A DNA stretch of 64,000 nucleotides, from NCBI GenBank assembly GCA_028820325.1, contig JAPPJO010000020.1:124001-188000 (forward strand), written 5' to 3'. Of this stretch, positions 27,138-37,417 are shown in pieces (within the stretch, counting starts at the first letter, position 1; each line of letters starts with the position of its first letter). The notes beneath the pieces are model-generated. The model was given only the letters and a program-made list of their open reading frames with translations. It searched no databases and was not told the DNA's origin. Source of the stretch: Gammaproteobacteria bacterium. GTDB lineage: Bacteria > Gemmatimonadota > Gemmatimonadetes > Longimicrobiales > Gaopeijiaceae. Made by a program: the position numbers and the translations under genes.

Positions 27138-28445
27138 TCAGGGCGCTCCGTGTGAGATCCGGTAGCGGACCACCCGTTCCACTCCCAGCTCGTCCGCCGT
27201 TACGGCCCACACACGGTCGCCGTCGAATACCGGGGCCGGGAAAGTGGCAAATTCGTCCGGCGCCACCACGACGCCCAGATAGGTCCCGTCCGGCTCAAAG
27301 ACATCGTACCGGGTCTCTTCCTCCCAGATCACCGGCAGCGAGCCGGGATCGTCGGGATCGTGATCCACGTTGTCCACCGGTCGTCCTTCGGTCCACAGCC
27401 GCACCCAGATGCGCCCGTCCCGGCCGGCCAGCAGCTCCTGGAAGAACGGTTTCCCGCTCGGAATCGCCGGACCGTCCCAGTCCCAGCCGGGGAGGGACCT
27501 GCGTATGCTCCCGACGACGCGTTCGCGCTGGTAAGCCCGCTCCGCGGTCGACGCAGGGACCGGATCCCGCCTGCGCTCGATGCGGAGTACGCCGTCATCC
27601 CGGGCGAGGTCGATTCGGTAGTCGGAGGAGAGACCCGTGAGGAAGTGGCCGCTCGGGTGAACGGTCCAGTGATACCGGGGAGTGAAGGGGACGCCATAGC
27701 TCACCAGGATCCCGGGAGCTTCAGCCCTCACAAGGGGGGGTTGGTAGTCGCTGGACGGTTCCGGAAGCGTGTCGAGAGGCGTCCCGTCGGGGCTCAGAAC
27801 GATGATCTGCATGACAAACCCGCGCTCGCGGGCCGGGGTGCTGGCGAGCAGAAAGGTACGGCCGCGTGCATCAGTGTACAGCGGTGACCGCGTACCGGCG
27901 CCGCCAGTGTACCCCCATTCGGCCGTCTCGCCCGGGCCGGGGCCGAATACCGTGACGCGCTGATTCTCGGGGTCGCGCACGGCAAGCCGTCCATCGGGCA
28001 GTACGGCTATGGCTTCGGGGCTGGTGAACTCGCCGGGACCCTCACCCCGGCGTCCCAGCGTTTCGAGATGGACCCCGAGCGAGTCGAAGACGCGCACATG
28101 CTGCTCCAGCCGGTCCAGGACGTACACCGTCCCGTCATCGTTCACGGCGAGCGACCAGATGCGGCCGAAGAGATACTCCTCGGGACCGTCGAGCAGACCG
28201 ATCGTGATCTCCGGCACCAGTGAAGCCTCCGCGCCCCACACGCTGCCAGACAGTGTGCGGACGACGGTAGTGTCGCCGATGGCTTCGACGACCGCGTCAG
28301 GGGTGGCGTCGGAAGAGCGCGCATCGGGTCCGCAAGCGGTTAGGAGAGCGACGGAGGCCGCGGTCACCAGCCCGCTGAAACGCACACGCAGGTTTGGTGG
28401 CCGGTCGGCTCTCGCCTGCTTCGCTTCCCGAGGGGTCGTTCGCAT
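27138..28445 (-). CDS. NHL-type six-bladed beta-propeller lipoprotein
   Basis: A 435-residue predicted lipoprotein: a long basic N-region, hydrophobic core and lipobox LLTAC with Cys38. The body has NHL/6-bladed propeller repeats, recognisable as LAVNDDGTVYVLDRLEQHVRVFDSLG, AVLPDGRLAVRDPENQRVTVF and similar strings, plus EGPGEFTSPEAI, typical of the family. The ATG at 28445 is used because it places the signal sequence correctly; an in-frame ATG at 28709 would add 88 unsupported residues. It lies 98 bp downstream (in - orientation, before) the BNR protein, suggesting a pair of surface propellers. Ligand unknown. Confidence 0.8.
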   Translation of the reverse strand: MRTTPREAKQARADRPPNLRVRFSGLVTAASVALLTACGPDARSSDATPDAVVEAIGDTTVVRTLSGSVWGAEASLVPEITIGLLDGPEEYLFGRIWSLAVNDDGTVYVLDRLEQHVRVFDSLGVHLETLGRRGEGPGEFTSPEAIAVLPDGRLAVRDPENQRVTVFGPGPGETAEWGYTGGAGTRSPLYTDARGRTFLLASTPARERGFVMQIIVLSPDGTPLDTLPEPSSDYQPPLVRAEAPGILVSYGVPFTPRYHWTVHPSGHFLTGLSSDYRIDLARDDGVLRIERRRDPVPASTAERAYQRERVVGSIRRSLPGWDWDGPAIPSGKPFFQELLAGRDGRIWVRLWTEGRPVDNVDHDPDDPGSLPVIWEEETRYDVFEPDGTYLGVVVAPDEFATFPAPVFDGDRVWAVTADELGVERVVRYRISHGAP

Positions 28446-28810
28446 TGTCGCACCTGCGGCGCCGGCTCCGGCCGTCCGGGTGTGGTCTGACCGATCGATT
28501 GCTCTCAGTCGAAGTATGGTTGCTCGCCGAATCGCGGCAAGGTCGCCTTCAGACCGGCGCGCCGCAGCGGAGACCTGATTCTCGACCCCGGTGGGGATTC
28601 CCGAAGAAGTCACCAGTAGATCACAGTAGATGTCATCAAGACATCGTGGGGCGCAACCTCGCCGGCTTCTCTCTTCTGGAGTTAACCCGTCCCGCGCGCT
28701 ATCTTGCATCCTGTTGGCGGAGGGACCGGGCGTTGAACGAGCGACTCCCGGCGAACCGGATGGAACCGACGTGAACGTGGAGGCCGTCCCTCAAGCATGA
28801 CCGAGTGCGC
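28446..28810. other. 365-bp divergent intergenic region before kdsB
   Basis: No convincing gene is present. It holds two direct copies of CAGTAGAT exactly 10 bp apart (28614-28621 and 28624-28631), and the small inverted repeat GATGTC/GACATC with a 5-base loop (28629-28645). There is also a -10-like TATCTT (28700-28705) about 106 bp before kdsB with only a weak -35. The arrangement suggests a regulated promoter for the LPS operon, possibly with an operator at 28614-28645. Confidence 0.4.
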
Positions 28811-31263
<2,453 letters not shown>

Positions 31264-31275
31264 AGGACGCCAGCG

Positions 31276-32058
31276 GTGTTTGAGAACTTCTTCCTCATCG
31301 CCGGACCCTGCGTGCTCGAGGGCGACGACGTGAACCTCGCGGTCGGCGAAACCCTGGCGTCCCTCTCCGCCCGGCACCGTCTTCCGGTGTTCTTCAAGTC
31401 CTCGTTCGACAAGGCCAACCGCTCGCAGCTGGCTTCGGCGAGGGGACCGGGGCTTGAGGAGGGCCTGCGGGCGCTGGACCGCGTAAAGGCACACTGCGGC
31501 CTCCCGGTGCTCACCGACATCCATGAGCCCGCACAGGCGGGGCCCGCCGCCGAGGTGGCGGATGTAGTCCAGATCCCTGCCTTCCTCTGCCGGCAGACGG
31601 ACCTGCTCACGGCCGCGGGCCGCACCGGCGCGGCGATCAACATCAAGAAGGGACAGTGGATGTCTCCAGAGCAGATGGCGCACGCCGTGCACAAGGCGCG
31701 CGCCGCCGGGGCCGGGGAGGTGGCCGTGACCGAGCGGGGCACGTTCTTCGGATATGGCGACCAGATCGTCGACATGCGCTCCTTCGCCCGGGTGCGAAGC
31801 GCGTGCGGCACTCCGGTGGTGTTCGACGGCACCCACTCCGTGCAGCGCCAGGGACAGGCCGGCGGAGGCACGGGCGGAAACCCCGAGTTCATCGGCTGCC
31901 TGGTGCGGGCGGCCGTCGCCGCCGGTTGCGACGGGCTCTTCCTCGAGGTGCATCCGGCTCCCGCCACCGCCCCTTCGGATTCCTCCAACATGCTCGAGCT
32001 CACGGCGCTCGCACCGCTCCTGGAGGATGTTCTCGCCATCCGGCGGGCGCTTTCATGA
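31276..32058 (+). CDS. kdsA: 3-deoxy-8-phosphooctulonate synthase
   Basis: Condenses arabinose 5-phosphate and PEP to Kdo 8-phosphate. The 260-residue TIM-barrel protein begins FFLIAGPCVLEG and contains FKSSFDKANRS near 40, TDIHEPAQA near 80, IPAFLCRQTDLL near 100 and FDGTHSVQRQG near 190, all conserved in KdsA. The usual metal/active-site Cys is present in AGPCVLE, so it resembles the metal-dependent class, though other residues decide this. GTG start at 31276, 12 bp after pyrG; it overlaps kdsC by 4 bp. Confidence 0.95.
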   Translation: MFENFFLIAGPCVLEGDDVNLAVGETLASLSARHRLPVFFKSSFDKANRSQLASARGPGLEEGLRALDRVKAHCGLPVLTDIHEPAQAGPAAEVADVVQIPAFLCRQTDLLTAAGRTGAAINIKKGQWMSPEQMAHAVHKARAAGAGEVAVTERGTFFGYGDQIVDMRSFARVRSACGTPVVFDGTHSVQRQGQAGGGTGGNPEFIGCLVRAAVAAGCDGLFLEVHPAPATAPSDSSNMLELTALAPLLEDVLAIRRALS

Positions 32059-32657
32059 ACACGCCGGACGGGAGATTCCCCGACGAGGCTGCGCGCCGGG
32101 TCCGACTCGTCATCTTCGACGTGGACGGGGTGCTCACCGACTCCGGTGTCTACGTGGGCGAAATGCCGGACGGGTCGGCCGTGGAGTTCAAGCGCTTCGA
32201 CATACAGGACGGCCTGGCGATCAAGCTCCTGATCGGAACCGGGATGCAGGTGGCGCTGGTGTCGGGCCGAGTATCGGCGGCGACTGCGCTGCGCGCCCGG
32301 GAACTCGGCATCGAGGAGTGTCATCAGGTGCCCGGCGCCATGAAGATGCCCGTGGTACGAAACTTGCTTGCCCGCAACGGGGTTTCATGGGACGAAGTCG
32401 CCATGCTTGGCGACGACCTGCCCGACCTTCCCGTCTTTCGGCGTGTCGGACTGCCGGTGGCGGTCGGGAACGCCACACCGGAGCTGGTGCGGGACGCGAT
32501 CTGGCAGACGCGCGCGCAGGGGGGCAGGGGAGCGGTTCGTGAATTCGTGCGCGCCCTGCTGATCGCGCGCGGTGAATGGGAAAACGTGGTCCAGGGTTAC
32601 TGCGATGCCAGGAGCGATGACGTCCCCGCCGAAGACGCGCGCGGCCGGAGAGGCTGA
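32055..32657 (+). CDS. kdsC: Kdo-8-phosphate phosphatase (HAD family)
   Basis: Dephosphorylates Kdo 8-phosphate. The 200-residue HAD phosphatase has motif I FDVDGVLTDSG near residue 21, a Ser in ALVSGR (motif II), Lys in the MKMPVV region (motif III) and AMLGDDLPDLP (motif IV). The capless short form is typical of KdsC. It has ~20 extra C-terminal residues overlapping the next gene by about 53 bp. Confidence 0.92.
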   Translation: MNTPDGRFPDEAARRVRLVIFDVDGVLTDSGVYVGEMPDGSAVEFKRFDIQDGLAIKLLIGTGMQVALVSGRVSAATALRARELGIEECHQVPGAMKMPVVRNLLARNGVSWDEVAMLGDDLPDLPVFRRVGLPVAVGNATPELVRDAIWQTRAQGGRGAVREFVRALLIARGEWENVVQGYCDARSDDVPAEDARGRRG

Positions 32658-33672
32658 CGCCGGCGGGAGCCATACGCGTGCGCCGTCGTTGCCAGGGAGG
32701 GACGGCGGCGCGACCGCCGCTGCCATGGCCGAAGCTGCCCGGGTGCTTCGCGCGGAGGGCGGCGCGCTCCTCCATCTCGCCAACCGCATCGACCACCCCT
32801 TCGTCGAGGCGGCCGAAGTCGTGCTGGCCGCTTCCGGCCGGGTCATCGTCTCGGGGATCGGCAAGAGCGGCATCGTCGGGCGCAAGATTGCGGCTACACT
32901 CACGTCCACAGGCACCCCCGCCTTCTTCCTCCACCCGGTGGAGGGGCTTCACGGGGACCTGGGCATCGTCTCGCGCGAGGACGTCGCGATCCTGGTTTCG
33001 AAGAGCGGCGATACCGGCGAACTCGCCGAGCTCGCCGCGTACCTGCTGCGCTTCGGAGTGCCCATCGTGCTGATAACCGGCAGTCCGCGCTCGCCGCTGG
33101 CCCGGCATGCGACCGCGCTCCTCGACTGCTCGGTGGCCGAGGAGGCCTGCCCCCTGGACCTGGCGCCCACCACCTCCACCACCGCCGCCATGGCCATGGG
33201 CGACGCGCTGGCGATCGTCCTTCTGCGGCGGCGGGGATTCGAGCCCGCGGACTTCGCCCGCCTGCACCCGGGGGGCGCGCTCGGGCGCACGCTCACCCTT
33301 CTGGTCGACGACGTGATGGTCGGGGAAGGGTACCCGTCCCTCCTTCAGGACGCACTCGTACGCGACTGCATCGTGCCGCTTGCACACATGCGCGGCACCG
33401 TGCCCATCGTGGACGGACAGGACCGGGTCGTGGGCGTCGTGACCGCCGGCGATCTCACGCGCCTCATGGAGCGCGAACCGGACTTTCTGCATATTCCGAT
33501 CCGCGCCATCATGAGCCCCGAGCCCAGGCTGGCACGCCTAGGAACCCTGGCCTCGGCGTCCGCCCGGGAGATGGAGCAGCACGGGGTCATGGCATTGCCC
33601 GTGGTAGACGGAAAAGACAGGCTGAGCGGCGTCGTGCACCTTCACGACCTGATGAGATCGGGAGTCCTATGA
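32605..33672 (+). CDS. kdsD: Arabinose-5-phosphate isomerase
   Basis: Makes arabinose 5-phosphate from ribulose 5-phosphate for Kdo synthesis (KdsD/KpsF). About residues 50-200 form the SIS domain (SGIGKSGIVGRKIAATL, SKSGDTGEL, LAPTTSTTAAMAMGDALA). Two CBS motifs follow (DCIVPLAHMRGTVPIV and the C-terminal pair ending VHLHDLMR). The 5' end overlaps kdsC. ATG at 32605 has a weak AGGG motif 8 bases before; ATG at 32617 is an alternative. The N-terminal ~45 residues before SIS are low-complexity and may be partly untranslated. Confidence 0.92.
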   Translation: MPGAMTSPPKTRAAGEADAGGSHTRAPSLPGRDGGATAAAMAEAARVLRAEGGALLHLANRIDHPFVEAAEVVLAASGRVIVSGIGKSGIVGRKIAATLTSTGTPAFFLHPVEGLHGDLGIVSREDVAILVSKSGDTGELAELAAYLLRFGVPIVLITGSPRSPLARHATALLDCSVAEEACPLDLAPTTSTTAAMAMGDALAIVLLRRRGFEPADFARLHPGGALGRTLTLLVDDVMVGEGYPSLLQDALVRDCIVPLAHMRGTVPIVDGQDRVVGVVTAGDLTRLMEREPDFLHIPIRAIMSPEPRLARLGTLASASAREMEQHGVMALPVVDGKDRLSGVVHLHDLMRSGVL

Positions 33673-34217
33673 TGTTGAAAAACAGGAAGATGGCGGTACT
33701 GCTGGCGTTCGCGGCGATGGCGGCCGCGGGATGCGAGGAGCAGGTGGCGACGACGTCGCTTCCGGAAGAGCTGCGCGCGCTCCAGGCCGACCAGGTCCTT
33801 TTCGACATCGTGACCCATGTGACGGTCGACGGCATTCGCGAGGCCCGCATCCAGGCCGACACCGCCTATATCTGGCAGGACTCGACATCCGTGGCGCTCC
33901 GCACGTTGAACCTGATCATGTACGACGAAGGCGGAGAGGAGCGCGCGCGCGTGACCTCGCGGACCGGACTGATGAACGAGGACACCCAGCACATGGTCGC
34001 GCGCGGCGACGCCGTTCTCGTAATGGCGGACCGGCGCATCGAGAGCGCGGAGATCCACTACGAGCCCCAGCGGGACCGCATCTGGAGCGACTCGGCCACG
34101 GTCATGACGATGACGGAGGGGGGCAGTGTGGTCGAGGGATCCGCGTTCCTGTCCGACGCCAACTTCGAGAGCATCTTCATCCAGAACCAGCGAACGCGGA
34201 GCGGCGGAGGGCCCTGA
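33669..34217 (+). CDS. lptC: LptC-like LPS export lipoprotein
   Basis: Periplasmic partner in the Lpt LPS-transport bridge. The 182-residue protein has a short N-terminal signal and a lipobox ending at Cys22 (AAAGC), then a beta-jellyroll-like LptC domain (VTVDGIREARIQADTAYIWQD, ARVTSRTGLMNEDTQHMVARGDAVL, a typical LptC/OstA fold pattern). E. coli LptC is anchored by a helix, so a lipid anchor is a variant seen in other phyla. Position between kdsD and lptA and ATGA overlap with kdsD support the call. Confidence 0.85.
   Translation: MMLKNRKMAVLLAFAAMAAAGCEEQVATTSLPEELRALQADQVLFDIVTHVTVDGIREARIQADTAYIWQDSTSVALRTLNLIMYDEGGEERARVTSRTGLMNEDTQHMVARGDAVLVMADRRIESAEIHYEPQRDRIWSDSATVMTMTEGGSVVEGSAFLSDANFESIFIQNQRTRSGGGP
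34206..34211 (+). promoter_or_regulatory. Ribosome-binding site deciding the TTG start of lptA
   Basis: GGAGGG lies inside the end of lptC, 7 bases before a TTG (34219). This selects TTG as the lptA start: it directly precedes an export signal, whereas the upstream in-frame alternatives give a non-signal leader within lptC. Confidence 0.7.
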
Positions 34218-34218
34218 A

Positions 34219-36222
34219 TTGCGCCCGTCCCCGGTTCTGGCGGCCCTGATCGCAGGCTCGGCCCTGTGCCTGGCGACGGGCGTTGCGGCTCAGGGCAGCT
34301 GCGACCTGCTCCAGTCCCGCTCCTCCACCGTGCAGGTGACGGGGGACGGCTTCTTCAACTTCATCTCCGACCCCGTGTTCGGCTGCGAGGGAGGCGTCAT
34401 CATCCGCGCCGACAGCGCCGTGCTCGATGACGTCTCGGGCTACACCCGCTTCATCGGCAACTTCGAGTACAGCGACTCGGCGGCGTCCATGACCGCCGAC
34501 CGCGCCGACCACTTCGCCTCCGAGGGCCGGCTGATCGGAGTCGGCAACGTCCACATCATCGACGGGGCCTCGGGCGCCACCTTCGAAGGCGACAGTACCG
34601 TGCTGGTCGGCTCCAGCTCCCGGCGCGAGGACGGGGAGATGACCATCCTCGGCCTGGACGGGCGGCGCGCGCACGCGGTGATCCTGGTAACGCCGCAGGC
34701 GGGCGCGGCGGATTCGACCGAACCCCCGCCGGACTCCGCCGCAGCGGAAAGCGATTCGACCGAGGCCGCGGACTCGCCCGAAGCCCCGCCGGATTCCGCA
34801 GCGACGGAGAACGATCCGGCTGACGCCGCCGGGACCGGCGGGGAAATGGCTCCGGAACCGGAACCATCACCCCCCGACACCACGCCCGTCCCCTACGACA
34901 TCGATGCCGAGCGCATCTACCTGAGCGGCGCGGACTACATGCTGGCCACCGGCAACGCGGAGCTCTACAACGATGAGTTTCGCGCCCTCGCCGATTCCAT
35001 CGAATACCGGGAAACCACCGGCAAGCTCTTTCTGCGGGGGACGGCGCCGCGCGTTTTCGGGTACGGCGCCGAATACGTGCTGAGCGGTGACGCGGTGGAC
35101 CTGGACATGAACGGCAACCAGGTCGCGGCGCGCGGTGACGCCGCACTCTCCGGTAGCGAGATCGACCTGACCGCGCCCGAAATCCGGGTGTTGATGGTGG
35201 ACGGCGTGCTCGACCGCATCGTGGCGATGAACGAACGGCCGCCGGAACCGGAGCCGCCCGGGCTGCCGGAGGAAGTCGAAGGCCCGTCGGGGGACTCGGC
35301 AGCGGCCACCGCTGCTGCGTCGGAAGAGCAGGCCGCCGGCGACGTCCAAGCCGAGCCCACCGAAGTGGTGCTTGGCGAAGCCATTCCGCTCACCGACGAG
35401 TCGGTCCCCGGAGACGCGGACGCTCCGCGTGACGCTTCGGGCGAGACCGCGGACTCGGCTGCCGTGCTTCCGCCCGCCCGGCCCCGTGCCGTGGCCGAGA
35501 CGTTCGAACTGGAAGGGGATTCCATCCACGTTCTGGCCCCCGACGAGGTGCTGGAGCGAGTGGTCGCCGTAGGCGACGCGCGCGGCGAGTCGCTCGCGCG
35601 CGATTCGCTCAACACCGAAGACACGCCGGAGATCGCGCGCTCGGACTGGGTGTCGGGCGACACCATTACCGCGGTCTTCCAGCCCGTCGGCGCCGACACG
35701 TCGGCTGCAGCCGGCGCCCAACCGGCCACGGACGAGTCGTCCGGGGGCTACCAGCTCGATCGTCTGGTGGCTCGCGGCCAAGCGGCCAGCCTCTACCGCT
35801 TGATCCCCTCCGAGGGCGGCGGGGAAGGCGAGCCCCCGCAGCCGGACGCGGCGGGGGCCGAGGCCGGCGAGCAGGTCGCGGGGGAAGGGGAGGAGCAAGC
35901 CGCCGAGGAAGCTGTCGCCGAGGAGGAAGTCTCCGGGGACCCCGCGCAGGAAGCCGCAACGGAGGAAGACCCCGGCGCGCGGGAACCCACGGGAGAGGCC
36001 GGGGGAGAAGAAGCGGCCGCGCAGCCGGAGCCGGACATCCGGCTCGCCCTTCACTACGTCCGGGGAGACCTGATCACTATCTTCATGCAGGACGGCGAAG
36101 TGACCTCGGTCATCGTGGAAGGCAACGCACAGGGCGTGCAGCTTGAGCCCCTCGCCCCCCCGCCCGCCGACACCACCGCGACGGCCGACACGACCGCGGC
36201 ACCCCCTGCCACACGGAGATGA
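34219..36222 (+). CDS. lptA: Enlarged LptA/OstA-family protein with acidic inserts
   Basis: Predicted periplasmic LPS-bridge protein. The 667-residue chain is three to four times the length of ordinary LptA. A signal peptide (1-25, ending GVAAQ) leads to an OstA-like module (about 35-160, GYTRFIGNFEYSDSAASMTA, GVGNVHIIDG). Then come an acidic Pro/Glu/Asp-rich linker (162-225), a second OstA module (DIDAERIYLSGADYMLATG to VLDRIVAMNE), another acidic linker, and a third module split by a ~70-residue Glu/Ala/Pro-rich insert. It ends with the typical DLITIFMQDGEVTSVIVEGNAQG. TTG start. Partner of the flanking lptC and lptB; the acidic segments are unexplained. Confidence 0.82.
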   Translation: MRPSPVLAALIAGSALCLATGVAAQGSCDLLQSRSSTVQVTGDGFFNFISDPVFGCEGGVIIRADSAVLDDVSGYTRFIGNFEYSDSAASMTADRADHFASEGRLIGVGNVHIIDGASGATFEGDSTVLVGSSSRREDGEMTILGLDGRRAHAVILVTPQAGAADSTEPPPDSAAAESDSTEAADSPEAPPDSAATENDPADAAGTGGEMAPEPEPSPPDTTPVPYDIDAERIYLSGADYMLATGNAELYNDEFRALADSIEYRETTGKLFLRGTAPRVFGYGAEYVLSGDAVDLDMNGNQVAARGDAALSGSEIDLTAPEIRVLMVDGVLDRIVAMNERPPEPEPPGLPEEVEGPSGDSAAATAAASEEQAAGDVQAEPTEVVLGEAIPLTDESVPGDADAPRDASGETADSAAVLPPARPRAVAETFELEGDSIHVLAPDEVLERVVAVGDARGESLARDSLNTEDTPEIARSDWVSGDTITAVFQPVGADTSAAAGAQPATDESSGGYQLDRLVARGQAASLYRLIPSEGGGEGEPPQPDAAGAEAGEQVAGEGEEQAAEEAVAEEEVSGDPAQEAATEEDPGAREPTGEAGGEEAAAQPEPDIRLALHYVRGDLITIFMQDGEVTSVIVEGNAQGVQLEPLAPPPADTTATADTTAAPPATRR

Positions 36223-36223
36223 A

Positions 36224-37417
36224 ATGACGCTGGAACGCTTTCTGGAGCTCATGCAGGAACTCGAGCCGCACGATGTCTCGGTGGCGGTGGCGGTTCTGGA
36301 ACTCATCCGGGGCGCGGACGATTCGGGATCCGTCGGCCGGGACGACTGGGTGTCGTCGGTGCGCCGCGAGTACGAGGAACTCGAACTCCACCTGCAGGCA
36401 TCCTGGCGCGAGCGCGGCGGCGAACTCGGCGGCTACCTGGAGGAACAGGTGATCGGGCGGCTGGAGGCGGTCGGCATCGCCGGCCGTGATCCCCGCGAAG
36501 ACGGCTGGGAACGGCTGACCCTCGACGCCGAGCTGTGGGAAGAGATATCCGTCGACCGCGACCCGCTGGTCGAGAATATCGAGGCGATGGCGGTGGTGCT
36601 GCAGCACAAGTTCGGCGTCCTGGCCAGCGAGTCCCCGGACAACGGCGCCTCGCCGCCTGCCAGCCGGCTGGTCGCGACCGGGCTGACCAAGAGCTACGGC
36701 GGCCGCAAGGTGGTGAACGATGTCGACATCGCGGTGGAGCAGGGCGAGATCGTCGGGCTGCTAGGGCCGAACGGCGCCGGCAAGACCACGACCTTCTACA
36801 TGATGGTCGGGCTGATTTCGCCCCAGGCCGGGCAGGTGCGGCTGGACGACCGGATGCTGACCGGCATTCCCATGTACAGGCGCGCGCGCCTCGGGGTCGG
36901 CTATCTCGCCCAGGAGCCTTCGGTCTTCCGGCGCCTGACCGTAGAACAGAACGTAATGGCGATCCTTGAGACGCTGCCGCTGCCGAGGGCGGAGCGCAAG
37001 CAGCGCCTCGACGAGTTGCTGTCGGAGCTCTCCATCGGCCACCTTCGCCACTCGAAGGCGTTTTCGCTCTCCGGCGGGGAACGGCGTCGTCTGGAGATCA
37101 CGCGCGCGCTCGTCCAGCGTCCCAAGTTCATGCTCCTCGACGAGCCCTTCGCCGGAATCGATCCCATCGCCGTCAACGACATCCAGCAGATCGTGGCCGG
37201 GTTGAGGCACCGCGGCATCGGGGTCATCATCACGGACCACAGCGTGGAACAGACGCTCGAGATCGTCGACCGCGCCTACATCATGCACGAGGGCCGCATA
37301 CGAGTCGTCGGCACGGTCTCCGAACTGGTCTGGAACGACGAAGTCGCCGAGATCTACCTCGGCCCCGTCCTGACCGACCGCATGCGCAAGCGCTTCAATC
37401 CCCCCGTGGCGGCATGA
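36224..37417 (+). CDS. lptB: LPS export ABC ATPase LptB with unknown N-terminal domain
   Basis: Energises LPS extraction by LptFG. Residues ~148-397 are a normal LptB: Walker A GPNGAGKTTT (181-190), Q-loop YLAQEPSVFRRLTVEQN, signature SLSGGERRRLEI, Walker B FMLLDEPFAGIDP, His switch ITDHSV, and the C-terminal tail of the family. Residues 1-135 form an acidic, mostly helical domain that I do not recognise (starts MTLERFLELMQELEP). A short linker (136-147) joins it. No internal start codon suitable for a stand-alone LptB exists near residue 145, so the fusion is real in this frame. 4-bp overlap with rpoN. Confidence 0.93.
   Translation: MTLERFLELMQELEPHDVSVAVAVLELIRGADDSGSVGRDDWVSSVRREYEELELHLQASWRERGGELGGYLEEQVIGRLEAVGIAGRDPREDGWERLTLDAELWEEISVDRDPLVENIEAMAVVLQHKFGVLASESPDNGASPPASRLVATGLTKSYGGRKVVNDVDIAVEQGEIVGLLGPNGAGKTTTFYMMVGLISPQAGQVRLDDRMLTGIPMYRRARLGVGYLAQEPSVFRRLTVEQNVMAILETLPLPRAERKQRLDELLSELSIGHLRHSKAFSLSGGERRRLEITRALVQRPKFMLLDEPFAGIDPIAVNDIQQIVAGLRHRGIGVIITDHSVEQTLEIVDRAYIMHEGRIRVVGTVSELVWNDEVAEIYLGPVLTDRMRKRFNPPVAA

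Noticed and set aside
23029..27165. A 1378-codon + strand open frame opposite the BNR protein
   Set aside because: It is antisense to a gene with clear repeated domains and signal peptide; its own translation has no domain pattern.
32605..32657. kdsC-kdsD overlap as a frameshift or gene fusion error
   Set aside because: Both proteins are complete with all motifs; overlap of ends is common here.
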